Shown: in pieces, positions 43,205 through 55,773 of the stretch
Numbering within the stretch: position 1 is the first letter of the stretch
Layout: every line of letters begins with the position of its first letter
Assembly: GCA_003254925.1 (NCBI GenBank)
Contig: QANZ01004226.1
Location: 164,960-228,959, forward strand
Direction: 5' to 3'
Source of the DNA: Chamaecrista fasciculata
Lineage: Eukaryota; Streptophyta; Magnoliopsida; Fabales; Fabaceae
DNA length: 64,000 bases
Translations under genes and position numbers: made by a program
Notes under the pieces: generated by a model
What the model saw: only the letters and a program-made list of their open reading frames with translations
What the model was told of the DNA's origin: nothing
The model's database searches: none

Positions 43205-43843
43205 CTTGGCACACTAATTCTGAGAAATTCAAGAGGAACGATTAAAATTACCAATCTGGCTTCAGTTAGTTATACAGTCTATTTTTTAAACATTGATCAA
43301 AAGATCGTGACGGAACGGAAACCCTACGTTGATAAATCCGAAATTGAGATTTGGAAGGTGAGAGTAGGGTATTGAGTATTGAGCAACGGAAGCGATGTAA
43401 TCTAATGAAGCAAATGAAGAAGTTGGAGTCCAAAAAGAGTAGGAATTAGAAAATGAATGAGGAAATGGTGTTTCGTTGTTATGCAGGTGTAAACTGTAAT
43501 AGCCTGCACAGTGCACTACAGTGAGAGAGATGAGTGTGGCTCCGGCTAGTGGACTACACAGTAGATATATCATAATATACCTATTATTACTAACTTGGGC
43601 TGGTGAAGGCTGAAGGCCATATTTGTTCTGCGCTCGGGCCGTACCCGTAGGCGAAGCGTCTGTAATCTGTATAATGTATATCTTTTGCTTGCGCACAAAA
43701 TGGTACAACACACCCAAAAAAAAAAACGGAAACAGACAATTATTGTATAATTTGTATTTGTATTTCCAACAATTACAGAATATATTATTAAAATTTTTCA
43801 AAAAAATATTTGGTGCAATGGTAAGCCGCCAGCTCCACTGCAA
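43205..43843. other. Upstream region and probable 5' UTR of XPO4
   Basis: Upstream of the minus-strand XPO4 ATG. A reverse-strand open frame of 191 codons (43286-43861) covers the region but resembles no protein and overlaps the expected leader and promoter. No other gene is seen. Confidence 0.45.
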
Positions 43844-44319
43844 GGGTCTGTTTGGTAGCAAAATGACGAGGAAAAGGAAAGTGTTTTACGATGTAAAATG
43901 ATAAGGGAATAAAAATTTAAAATGTTTGGTATAAAAGTTATGAGAGGAAAAGTAAAATAGATATAAAAGAAAAATGACTAAAATGCCCTTTCCACAGTCC
44001 ACCGCCATCCATCGCCGTCCGCCGCCGTCCACCACCGTCTGCCGTCCACCGCCGCTGGATGAAGATGATAGACATGGGAGAGGGGCAATTTGGTATTTTC
44101 ATATTTTTTCCCTAAATAATCAGTCTTTACATCAGATTTGTGATGTAAAAATTTGGGCACTATTCATTGTAATCCCTTTTAAAATGTAATCCCTTTTATA
44201 AGGCTTAAAAAACCCTACCAAACAAAAGAAATTCTTCCTACGAAAAAAACAAGAGAAATTCTTGAATTTTGTATCTTTACTTTACATACCTCAACTTTAC
44301 TCTATACCAAACGGAGCCC
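43844..44319. mobile_element. MITE-like element between XPO4 and the PP2A B'' gene
   Basis: The left end GGGTCTGTTTGGTA and the right end, reverse-complemented GGGCTCCGTTTGGTA, form imperfect inverted repeats around a 476-bp element. A short CCGCC/CCGTC-rich stretch (about 43998-44057) lies inside. The ends resemble those of the PIF/Harbinger-like element at 35068, but no matching TWA duplication flanks it (CAA and AAG), so the classification is tentative. Confidence 0.6.
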
Positions 44320-45928
44320 AAGTTAAAGTATTTAGATTTGAGCCCTAAAGTTGATATTGTTAGGAGAGTTTTAAATGTTCGCTCCTGACCTAAGTGTGTT
44401 TAGTCTTTACTTAAATCGTTATACAAATAGATGTAAAAAACCTATAATGTACCAAAATAAAAAAAATAATAATTTAGGACCAAAATAAAACATTTTATCA
44501 ATATTTAAGACTAATATAAATATTTTGAAATTGGTCCTGACATACCACGGGCTGACATCCCACCTGAGTGATCATTCATAGCTAGATCGCCCATTTTCCC
44601 ATCATCCTAATGGGCACCCACATCCCAACAGTCACAATATCATAGTCAACATAATATCTCGAGATTCACAGACCCGTCACTCACTCTCTGAATCGACTTC
44701 CCTTGAAGTCTCTCTCTAAATACCTCTCTGAATACTCAAGAAAAAATTAGGTACTCATTTATCTCTAAACGCTGGAGTCTCTTTTGCACGACCACCCCTT
44801 TGGCATTTCAAACGGAATGTTCAACCAATCAGCCTCAGCAGCTTTCCCGACGAACTAAGGTAAGGGTCCAAGTCCTATCTTCGTTTATTAGGTCTTAAAC
44901 CTACTTTTGAGATCTTATTTGATCTTATTTACTAACAATTTCAATTGAAAAAAAAAAAAAGAACTCTTAAAGAGTTAACACACCATTTCAAACTCGTCAC
45001 ATTTAGACATGGAAAAAATGATAAATTTTGTTTATTTGACTATAAAACAAGTTACCAACTTTTTAAAGTTGATTTGACCTCTTTTATTTATGACCTTAAA
45101 GTATTTGTCACAAAAATATTCAAGATCAATATGAGATAAATATTCAAGATCAATATGAGATAAATGAGACGTAAGGGACTATTTTGAAATCTATCCCATA
45201 CATAAGGAATCAATTTGATGTTTTTAAAACGAAAATATACATTATTACCATCACAAAATTTTTGGAATTGCATGGTTTAATTATTTTCGGAAATTTTTTT
45301 TGCATTTAGCCACCACCATTCAAACAGAGACGAGAAAGCGTGGAAGAATTGTTGACTGTAATTTCAAGATGCTCAGCAGTGATAACTGATAACTGGATAC
45401 CGAAGACCGTATTTTCATTGTCATTCTTCAATCTTCATACGCCGCTCGAAGTAGCACGTGTCAACTATTGGGGCTATCCTACGATTTTTTTTTTTTTCTG
45501 GTTATATTTGTTATTGGAACCCAAAAAAAAAAATCTCTCTTCCACTACTTGCATTCTTGCAAGACCATTCCTTCTTTAGCCTTCCAAACTTGCTTGGATC
45601 TCTGCACTTAATTTCCCCCATTTTTTTTTTCTCTCACCCATGTTCACTTTCAATACATTTCTCCCATATCACTCTCACTGTCCCGTTTGTCCAATATAAT
45701 TTGTTAATTAATTCGATACCAGAAAGATCTAGGGTTCCTGATAAATCCGCAGCTCCCAATCTGACTATCTTAAGCGCATTTCTCCCTTTTCGTTTTAGAA
45801 TCTGATTGATATATGAGGTCTCGATTCAAAGGCATTGAAATTTAACTTGCTCAACTCTTGAAAATAATCAATGATTTCGGCGTGATCTATTGATTTGGTT
45901 TGTGAATGAGAGATTGGAATTGGTTTGG
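44320..45928 (+). other. Intergenic region, promoter and 5' UTR of the PP2A B'' gene
   Basis: An AT-rich left half has no gene. From about 45300 the sequence is pyrimidine-rich (CTCTCTTCCACTACTTGC, CACTCTCACTGTCCC), as in plant leaders. Short open frames at 45340-45805 lie in this leader and are not conserved proteins to my eye. The transcription start cannot be fixed. Confidence 0.45.
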
Positions 45929-46414
45929 ATGAACATGGAAGTCGTTAGTGATGTGGCGTCGTTGGACGTCGAACTGTTGCAGCTCCCGGAGTTGTCTGCT
46001 CTATCCCTCAAGTCCAACCTAAATTTTGTCGAGAAGCTCTTCGACCAGTGGCTGTCGCTTCCCGAAAGCAATCGAGTGGTAGGCTTCATTCAATAATCCT
46101 GATATCAGTATATTGTGCCATTGTGTATTTCAAGAGTCTACGTAGCTTACTTTTTGTCTGAGTTAGAATTTTGCTTGGTACTTTTATTTGTACACGAACC
46201 ACGCATCTTTGTGTATGAAGAACAAGGTAACGTGGATCCAACTGGATACTAGAAGGGGAAAAGTATAGCTGTCGGTTGCCAGATTTCGTTAATTTAGATA
46301 ACAGTGGTGGAATCCTGTAGGTTGGTGAGAAGATACACCATTCTAAGTTTCTAACATTGTGTTTGAATACCAAAGACATCGCCAAAAGAGAGAAGTGCAG
46401 CCAGTTTAACTTCA

Positions 46415-46446
<32 letters not shown>

Positions 46447-49400
46447 TTGCACACGCCTGCCTCATAAGGGATATGACTTTTCGATTATTCCCATCTGCTT
46501 CTGTTTTCGCCATAAAGGAGTAATTGATTTCATTTGTAATCTCTCCCCCCAAAGTAGAAACGTCCACAGTTACTACTTAGTGCGGTATACTCCAAAATCA
46601 TGCAAATGAACGGAATGTGAAATGTTGTGAACAAAGAGATACGTTTTTGTTTGGTTTTTTTTCCCCCCTCTCCCGCTGAACAATCTACAAAGTAGATGTT
46701 TTCGTGATTTTGTTCTCATGTGTCACTCCTTCATACGTGTAGATATCATCTTTGCTCAATGAGGCAAAGTCTGGTGCTCCCTTAAATGTTCCTGGCAGTT
46801 GCTCTAGTCCAAATGCTGCAAACAATTCTTTGCCCTCCATGTTTCCTGCAGGAACTGCGCCTCCCCTCTCACCAAGAAGTACATCGGGTTCCCCTCGCAT
46901 GGTGAAACATAGGGTTGGCCCTTCTAATTTAAGTTCTCCTCTGAAAGTTGTTAGTGAGCCAGTCAAAGAATTGATACCTCAGGTAAGGCAAGCCTGATGT
47001 ATTTTCTAACACATTCCATGTGGATACCTCCATGTGTTCTTTCTTCTAGTCTTATTATTATGATCTTGTTTTTAGGTTTAATGCTACGTTCATTGTATTT
47101 ATATAAACAAACTTACATGCTTGCAGTTCTACTTTCAACATGGGCGTCCACCTCCAAACGATCTGAAAGAGCAATGCTTGTTCAGAGCTGATCAGTTATT
47201 CTATGGTCACTTAGATGGGCTGCAGATGCATGGTGAGTAATCATAAATATATATAGGTCGCTTGAAGGACTAGTTTTAATGAAACTTGTAGAAAAAAAAA
47301 TATTTTTAATCAAGTGTTAAATTTAAGCTCTGTAAAAATTACTTCTCCTTCCCTGAGCTTGTCTCTTTTTCAGATGCCATTAAGAGTTGTAACAACCAGT
47401 TCTGAAAATTCTGTTTTACTTGTTTCTTTGGTATGTCAGAATTCAAATTAGTCACCAAGGAAGTCTGCAAGCTGCCATCTTTCTTTTCAGCATCTCTTTT
47501 CAGAAAGATTGATATCAATGAAACTGGTTTTGTGACAAGGTGTGTACTTCATTTTTCCTGGAACAACTTCTGTTCTTTCTTTTGTGCCATCAATTGTGGT
47601 CCTTGCTTTCAACTGTCTGGACAAGATTATCATCTAGGTTCTGGAGTAGCTTAAAAATGATATCTGTTTCATCGTTTGGTTTAACTGAAAATCCAACCAT
47701 TCGATTGGCTTGCTATCCACGTTGCCTACACCCCCTCTTTTTTCTTTCCTTTTCTTTTCTATTGAAATTTCTCTTGACAACCTGATTTAAGAAGTTGGAA
47801 ACCATCATGTGTGTTATGTTATGATGCTTATTAATTTCTTAGTCTGTGGCTTCATAAGTATCACGTTGTCTTGTATAGACTTGTTATCTCATTCCCCCCA
47901 CTCCAAGCACATGTGCCTTTTCCTGTTTGGAACGCCTAAATATGTGGGATTCGTTTGAATTGATTCAACTGAATGCTTCATTTTCAACTGTAGTTTGAAA
48001 AATCCAATTTAGACATGAATTTAATTCTTTTAAGGTTTTGATGATTGCATCTCTATCAAATCTGCTGAATTTCAGGCTCTAGAATTCATTGTAATAAATA
48101 GAACTCTATCAGATTACACTTTGTTTTCATTATTTTTTAAAAACAAAACTGAAACAAACCTGCATTAGAAGTTTAGTGTTGGATAGCCGTCCTTTTTTTT
48201 TTTTTCAATTGTGAGGCAAACTAGGCATATTTGGAGTAGACTGTTTGACCTTTCCTATGAGTTCAGTTCTTCCAATTGACCTGGGGACTTTTCTATCCAT
48301 TAAGTTTGCTGACTTTGAGAGGGATAAGAGTTTAAGGTTCTTTGGTAATTTGCTGTTTTTGCAAGTTTGTGGTGTATTCAGCTAGAGTAGAATTCAAGAG
48401 TTTTTAATAATAAATTCCTCCCGCCTTCATCTTCTTTGACAGAGGATATTTTGTATTTCCTCTTTGTGGGCCTCTTCCAATGGTGTTTTTAAAGGAGTTT
48501 TTCTTATGAATTGCCAAAGGAATTAGAAAGCCTTGTTGAGTTAGATTCTTTCTCTTGTTTTTTTATATTCCTTGTAGAGATGTCAAATAAGTGTTCATCA
48601 TTGATAGACTATTTGTAGTGGTACACATGTTCCTTATCTGAATATGTACCATCCAAGGCCAACGGGAGAACCGAACTGAGCACCACAGAAAAGGGGGCTT
48701 ATTCAGTGCATTAATTGGCTGAGTAGGTTTATATTGTTCTTGTTGCTAAAAAGAAGTCATCCTAGCTTTAAAAGTTTCCTTTATGAAATGTTGTGCTATG
48801 GACCTAAGTACATTACATGCTTACCTGCGTGTGTTTTCTCTTTACTTTTTGTTTGTTGTGATTGAGAGTGGTGTCTACGCTCTACCGTTACCATTATATT
48901 TTTCCTCTCACAGTCCTCTATATGCTTCACCACTAAAAATTAGCATACTTCTCTCCGTATTTTTTTTTGCCACCCAATCTATCATATGTTTTAAAACCCC
49001 TCTACAATTTAATCTTCTTTTGATTCACTTTGTTTGCACTTTAAGGCTGTAGTCAATACTGGTTGAAAGTTGTTGGTACCTACCTGTAATAATTATTTGA
49101 TAATAGTATACTACTCATGCTCAAAGCCTTATTTTGATTAAACTGTAGGGATGCATTTGTTGATTATTGGATTAATGGGAACTTGTTGACAATGGATATG
49201 GCAACTCAAATATACACGATTTTAAAGAAACCAGATCTCAAGTACCTTACACAGGTTTTTTGTCTTCCATTTCTTTTTTTCTGCTTTTCATTTGGTTTAA
49301 TTTAACTATCTTTTGTATTATTCAAATCCAGGAGATTGTAGGAGAGTTTTGTTTTATTCTCCCAGGGGGTTTTATTTATTTTCATGGCTTATGAATTACA

Positions 49401-51993
49401 GTAATATCCATATTTCTTATTTGAGAACAGTACTTTACTTAATGTCAGGATGATTTTAAACCTATACTACGGGAACTTTTGGCAACTCATCCAGGGCTGG
49501 AGTTCCTGCAGGGTACACCTGAGTTTCAAGAGAGATATGGTTTGTCTTTACTCTTGACCAGAAAGTTGTATTGAGATTTTAGAGGCTCATGTAACTATGA
49601 ATATCATCAAATGATTTTTGGTTCCTCTAAATTTTTTATTTGCAATATGAAATGTGTATGATGATTATTGATTGTGGATATTCTTAGGAGGCCTATGAAG
49701 CCCCAATAATGCTCAGCTGAAACTAATCTCACCGTATAGCCTACCACTTTAGTTTCATTTATTCCATTAGGGTGACTTCCCTTTGCCCCATAGTTGCGAC
49801 AGGTAGGCATGCCTTACAACAAATAGGATGGGCATCGAGCCTCTTTCCATTTCTTTTAATTGTTTTTTTATTTAAGTTGTGAATTACTGGCCAACAAAAA
49901 TAATTATGTAACGAGTATCTAATGTATGTCTTTTATTATGTCTATACTTTTTTTTTTACTTGTACTATTAAGTTCTATTCCATTACATGATATTTGTTTG
50001 TTGAAATTATCTCTTCATGTCTCAGTTACCGGATGAACTAGTTAAAAATTTTCCTTTGAAGTGGATTTTTAATGTCTAGGCACATATGGTTTTTGGTGCT
50101 AGGATATTCTTCAACAGGTGCAATATTTTTAACTTGTCTTTCCTATGGCCCAGCTGAGACTGTAATATTCAGAATATATTACTACATAAATAGATCTGGG
50201 AATGGTCATCTGACCCTCAGGGAGCTGAAGCGAGGAAACATAATTGATGCAATGCAGCATGCTGATGAAGAAGAAGACATCAACAAGGTTTTGAGGTAGA
50301 TCTGTCGTGTGAAAATGTCATGCAGTTAACTTCATCCAAAACAGCTTTTTACCCTATTAATATTTAAAAGCAACTTCTATTTTACCTAATCATTTATCCT
50401 ATTAAAATGCATCAATATGTTTTACCCTTTTAAAAACTCTTGCCCAGGTACTTCTCCTATGAGCATTTTTATGTGATATACTGCAAATTTTGGGAGCTGG
50501 ATACAGATCATGATTTTTTTATAGACAAGGAGAATCTTATCAGATATGGTAACAATGCACTTACATATCGCATCGTTGATAGAATATTCTCTCAGGTTTG
50601 TATGTATTACATATTGCATTTACCTTGAAAATAAACTGCTACAGTTCAGGGACAACCCCTGCCTTATTTAAATTATGTGATTCTGAGATGCTTCAGTTAT
50701 CTCAGGTCCCCAGAAAGTTTACCAGTAAGGTAGAGGGAAAGATGGGATATGAAGATTTTGTTTACTTTATACTGTCAGAAGAGGATAAATCATCTGAACC
50801 CAGTCTTGAGTATTGGTATGTTTTCTTTTTAAATTACGTCAGTGTGTCACTTATTAGCTTTTTTTTATCTAAAATGTCATTGTTTAGTTATAGAAGTTTT
50901 GATTGAGTGCATGAGTGGATGTGTTTTATAGCTTTGAGCTTGATTGATAGAATAATTTACTTTTTATTGTAACTTGATCGTTGATTGACTAGGAGCTGCC
51001 TGATACAGCTGATATTGTCCATGAAAATGGACTCTAGAAATTTGGAATGCAAATTGTTTTAAACTTGGCTTGGTTTAGAAAAAATTGATGGCCAATGGAA
51101 AATGGGACGTTTCTTTATTTTGTTCATTTTACACCTCTGCCAAGTACCAAGGAATGAACATGAGATTCGTTACATTTTCACTCCCCTCTGGCCCTCTCCA
51201 TTGTCTGCCTTTCCTACCAGCAAGGCCAGTAGGGAATTTGGGGCTCTAAGCCTGTTTCTTTGACACCACTTCCCCTCTCTGGAACCAAAAAAAAGAAGAC
51301 CCTTAGGAAAAACCTTGGAATTTTAACCTGGTTACTTGCTGTGTGAACTGACTATGAATTGTCATAATTAGGTTCAAGTGCATTGATTTAGATGCAAATG
51401 GAGTTCTGACACGGAATGAGCTGCAATTTTTTTATGAGGAGCAATTGCACCGGATGGAGTGTATGGCCCAAGAGCCTGTGCTTTTTGAGGATATATTGTG
51501 CCAGATAATTGACATGATTGGACCTGAGGTTTCACTTCCTTCTGCTGATTTACCTTCCTTTCTTGTGTTGTGCAAAAGTCCTGTATCTAACTGTTTTTAT
51601 ATATATATATATATCAAAATAAATTGTTCACTCTGCAGAATGAGAGCTATATAACTCTGCGTGACCTGAAAGGCAGTAGACTCTCAGGAAGTGTTTTTAA
51701 TATCCTGTTCAATCTCAATAAGTTCATGGCCTTCGAGACCCACGACCCATTTTTGATTCGTCAGGTGCATGAAATATTTAGATATAAGTAGCAGAAACAT
51801 AGGTTTGGCCATGGTCGGTGATTGCCTTGACACATTTGTCTTGTGATAACAGGAACGTGAAAATCCAACATGGACCGAGTGGGATCGCTTCGCGCATAGA
51901 GAATATATCAGGCTTTCCATGGAAGAAGATGTAGAAGACGCCTCTAATGGAAGTGCAGAAGTCTGGGACGAGTCACTGGAGGCTCCCTTCTGA
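45929..51993 (+). CDS. Serine/threonine protein phosphatase 2A regulatory subunit B'' (PR72-like, EF-hand)
   Basis: Twelve coding exons: 45929-46078, 46743-46982, 47127-47232, 47440-47539, 49149-49254, 49449-49539, 50154-50295, 50448-50595, 50706-50815, 51372-51528, 51639-51764, 51853-51993. Borders are GT-AG and phases agree, giving 538 residues, the usual size of plant B''. The N-terminal half has a Ser/Pro-rich linker ([12 protein letters not shown]), then [17 protein letters not shown] typical of B''. Calcium-binding EF-hand-like loops follow: [24 protein letters not shown] and a canonical [12 protein letters not shown]. The C-terminus ends in an acidic tail ([18 protein letters not shown]). 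B'' subunits bind the PP2A A/C core and set substrate choice and location in response to calcium. Plant B'' members can act on targets such as HMG-CoA reductase. It is not TON2/FASS, which is shorter and diverges more. An in-frame ATG two codons on (45935) is an alternative start. Confidence 0.93.
46417..46441. repeat. (TA)n microsatellite in PP2A B'' intron 1
   Basis: About twelve perfect AT units within the first intron. Similar but shorter runs occur at many intergenic places in the window. Confidence 0.9.
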
Positions 51994-52690
51994 GATTGAT
52001 TATGTAAGTGCTTATTGTTGAAATGATGATGATACAATTTGTCCTTGGGTCTATGAGCTAACATTGCACTGTGTCCTGTGTCTTAGATACCTAGTTTGAT
52101 TTCTTTCTTAAGACGCTGTATTGTTTATCATTCTCCATTATTTTTCTTTTTCATCCACTTACGTAGCACACCCAGTTTCTATTTATACAGGGATGACGAA
52201 AATGAACGCCCCAGAAGTGAACTGGTCATTATTCAGAGACTGGATTCAGAATCAGCTTTTAAGTGGGTCATGCAAACTCTGCCCTAAGCAGAGAAAATTC
52301 TGAGCTTCACTTTCGAATGTGTTTTTGATCGGCAAGCAGCAACAATATTGAGCTTTCGCTGGTAGTGACAATTATTTGGGGCCCATTGTCATTGAAGTTT
52401 TGTTGCGTTGTAGCAATGATCAAGCAGAGTGCGGACTATCGCTGCAGGTGCTATGTTCAATTAATTGATCCCACTCAGTACGCTTGTTATATTGGGGCCC
52501 CTAAATTACTGAACTACATGGCAATATGTTAATTTTAAAGGTCGGATGTTTTAGTGGTTTGCTTCCGTAGTTGAGAGTTGAGACACATAGTCTCATATTT
52601 TTCAGTAGCAAATTTGTTTCTTTCCTTTGTGCCTCTCGTAGATGCCTACCAGAGTTGTCATTTTCTTTTAGTTGGGTTTCAGATTTTATA
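51994..52690 (+). other. 3' UTR of the PP2A B'' gene with a likely intron
   Basis: A strong donor (TTAT then GTAAGTGC, GT at 52004-52005) lies eleven bases after the stop. A good acceptor (TTTATACAG, ending 52190) lies downstream. The likely UTR exon begins at 52191. The open frames at 52096-52303 lie within or just after this intron and are not separate genes. Confidence 0.6.
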
Positions 52691-55593
52691 GGGAGTACAT
52701 TTTATTAAACTATCATTGCCTTCCAACAGAAAATTTGCGTGTATCATGTTCTAGAGTCTTTTTAAGGATAAATTATTTTCTTGGAGCAAAGACCGGTGTA
52801 AGCATTATATTTATTTTTACTATAATGTTATTATACTGTTACAATTTTAAAAATAAACGTATGTTGGGGCAAAGACCGGTGTGCAATGGGATCGAGTTTG
52901 GAGAAAGTAATTAATAATATAAGAGCATCATTTAGGTCAAATTCTTTATATTTTTGTTATAAGTTTCTTTGATATACATTTAATGTGACAAAATTTATAT
53001 GCATGACTAATCCTAATAAAGAGAGAATATTAAACACATCTTTACTTAAACAATCATAAAAGAGACATGATGTAAATTTAACTTGTAATTATAGGAACTT
53101 TATTTGAATTTTTTTCTTATCATAAATGTAAATTAATTAGAATAAGTGTAATTATGATTTAATATCTATTCTAGTAAAATTTGAAAATGCAACTATTTTT
53201 TTTTCCTTCAAAAAATGTAGAACATTTTTAAAGGAGCAGAAAATAATGTGTAATTAGAAATATTTGCGAAAGGAACAAAGAGTTGTTTCGACTTTAGACT
53301 AAGACATCGTTTCGCATGGGCCAATTTCATTGACCTGATTCGGCTTGGCAGGCAAAAAGAAAAAAAAAAGTATGAGCAGACTATTTTGGTCAAATTGACA
53401 TTATTGATTATAGAATAACACATTTATATTCTCTCATTCTATCATTCATTACGCATTTGCTGGCGCTAGTTAAGTGGTTATGAGTCAAAAACCATGCCGT
53501 GTGGCTTGCTTTCAAGCCACAAAATTTTTAAGGTTTTAATTAACAATGTTTGTTTGTTTCGTTTAACTTTAAACATGTTAAAATAAAATGATTTGAAAGT
53601 CAGCTTTGAATCTTGGTTCAATCACCCATTTCTATATACCAGTAGCCTGCTACATCTTATCTTATATTATATATTTTGATCTTTTGTAATAATAGATCTC
53701 AAAATTATATATTATAATGATTAATTTTTCAAAATATAATTTAAATTAAGAAAAATAATTTCTTAATACTTATTATTTATCACTACCAAATAACCACAGC
53801 TTTCATCAATAAGTACTTAGGAAAATAAAACCTCAAAATACTCTGTTTCTCATACTATCTAAAAATATGCTGATAGAGAATTTCAGATTTGTAGTCTAGT
53901 CAACAACTCTAATGGAAATCGGTGGTTTAAATATTTGAAAACTTTGGCGCAGTACGCTCAAGACACTCAATTTTCTGATATTTTACAAAAAGAAAGTTTA
54001 TTTTTTAAAAACTTTACAATTTAAAGACGAAAATGAACATAGGTTCTACAGTTGATTATCGGATAATAGTCGTCCTACCCTCGTACCTTTCAATGTCCTA
54101 CAACTCCTTTGGGAAAGGAAAATTATCTTTAACTCTCGACTTTTTTATTTTTTCGGCCAAATTAACTCTCGACTTTTTAAAATAATAATAAAATAAAATT
54201 AATACAACTCTCCTTTTCTATGTCTCCGTTTGGAAAGTCTTAATTGGTCCACATCTTCATTATTTGTCATCATAACATTGGGACCCGACCAGCATGACTT
54301 ATCTTTTCTTTTTTATTAGCAGTTTCCAATCTTGGGATATTCATTGATCCATGGTTAAAGATTAATCCTTAATTTTGTCAGAATTAATTATTTAATGGAT
54401 GAAGGATAAACTATGAAACCTGTTACATACACATCATAAGAATTGAATTCAAAACATGATATTTAAACAACTTAAATAATAAGCTTCGTGATTGACTTGT
54501 CTTTAGTTCACTACAAAAATGAATAATATTCGGGCAATTTGATGGAAAATTCGAACTCAATTATAGTAAAATTAATTGTTGATTGTTTCGTGGATAAATA
54601 ATTTAATGACAAATAAATTAAAAAATTATTTAACCTTGTATTTTCATTTTAATAAAATAAATCCGGCATGATGCATGGTGAGATATATACATTTTATACC
54701 AGTAGCATGCATATATATCATTTTCAAAAATGATATATACTTTTTTTTAAACGTGATATTTAATTTATATATATATATATATATATTTATAGATGTAATT
54801 CTAACTTGCATGAACACAAACCGCAGTTATAGTATATCTTTAAACAAATATATAGAATCATGTATTGGGTGGTAGGGGTTGCAAGTTGTTGTAAGAAATA
54901 AATGTAATGATGGTGACTATATATGTAGCATATAAACCATGATATGAATAATAGTTTTTTTTGCTTGAATACTAGCTAGTGCTATGACTATATAGCACTC
55001 AACATTCAACAATTGTATATATTGCGAAAGTTTGATCATTAAAGGTTGGTAATGGTATGAGCTTGTTGGCCATTAATTGTTGTTTTCCAAATCAGATTTC
55101 CTAATCGACTTTTGTCCTTTTGAAATGGATTAGATGTATATGTAAAGTTTTTTCATATTTTGTCATAAAGTTTATTAATAAAAAAAAAATATGTGAAACA
55201 AACTTTTTGCAGGATAGAAATCATAGTAAAATAGATAATGCATGTAAATAAACTTTTTTGTATGATTTGTAGGTATAAAAAAAACTTATAATTAAATACT
55301 TTCATTGTAGAGATATATATACTAAACTTTACATACTTTTTTTTTGCTCTTTAAATTCACGTCAGAAATACATGATATCTATATACATGTCTATATAAAA
55401 ATAGATTAGAAAACTAAGTGTGATTTAATAGTTTCTTGTTTTATATTTTAACTAAATGGTGGGAGTTCGAATATTATCTTGAGGTATAAAAAATAGAATG
55501 GATTAATCACTATTCTGGACAGTGGATACTCTTATTTATAAAAATATATATATATATATATATAAAAGACAAATATATATATATATATATATA
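52691..55593. other. Intergenic region, no gene seen
   Basis: Very AT-rich sequence with TA microsatellites near 54766-54787 and 55545-55593. The open frames at 52672-52914, 53208-53423 and 54675-54875 are AT-driven and match no family I recognise. Confidence 0.6.
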
Positions 55594-55773
55594 TCTTATA
55601 TTATATGGCTCCACCCCTTTCTGGTTGTCCACGTGTAAAACTATAGTCTATGAAATTAAAAATAAGAGAAAATTTACTATTTGGTATCTATTTCTTTACT
55701 GAGTTAACAATTTAGTCCCTTATTTATTTTACATACATATTTGTGTGTCCGTTAGGGCACGCAAAGCCCCTAG
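55594..55773 (+). mobile_element. 180-bp Helitron-like element, copy 1
   Basis: It begins TCTTATATTATATGGCTCCA and ends with a weakened hairpin (GTGTCC GTTA GGGCAC) eleven bases or so before the terminal CTAG, next to a T. The base before TC is A. Insertion between A and T, a 5' TC and a 3' hairpin plus CTRR are Helitron hallmarks. It matches the copy at 59617-59796 along its whole length. There is no coding capacity. Confidence 0.75.

Noticed and set aside
43286-43861. 191-codon reverse-strand open frame upstream of XPO4
   Set aside because: It shows no domain or familiar motif, overlaps the expected XPO4 leader and promoter, and crosses the start of a MITE-like element.
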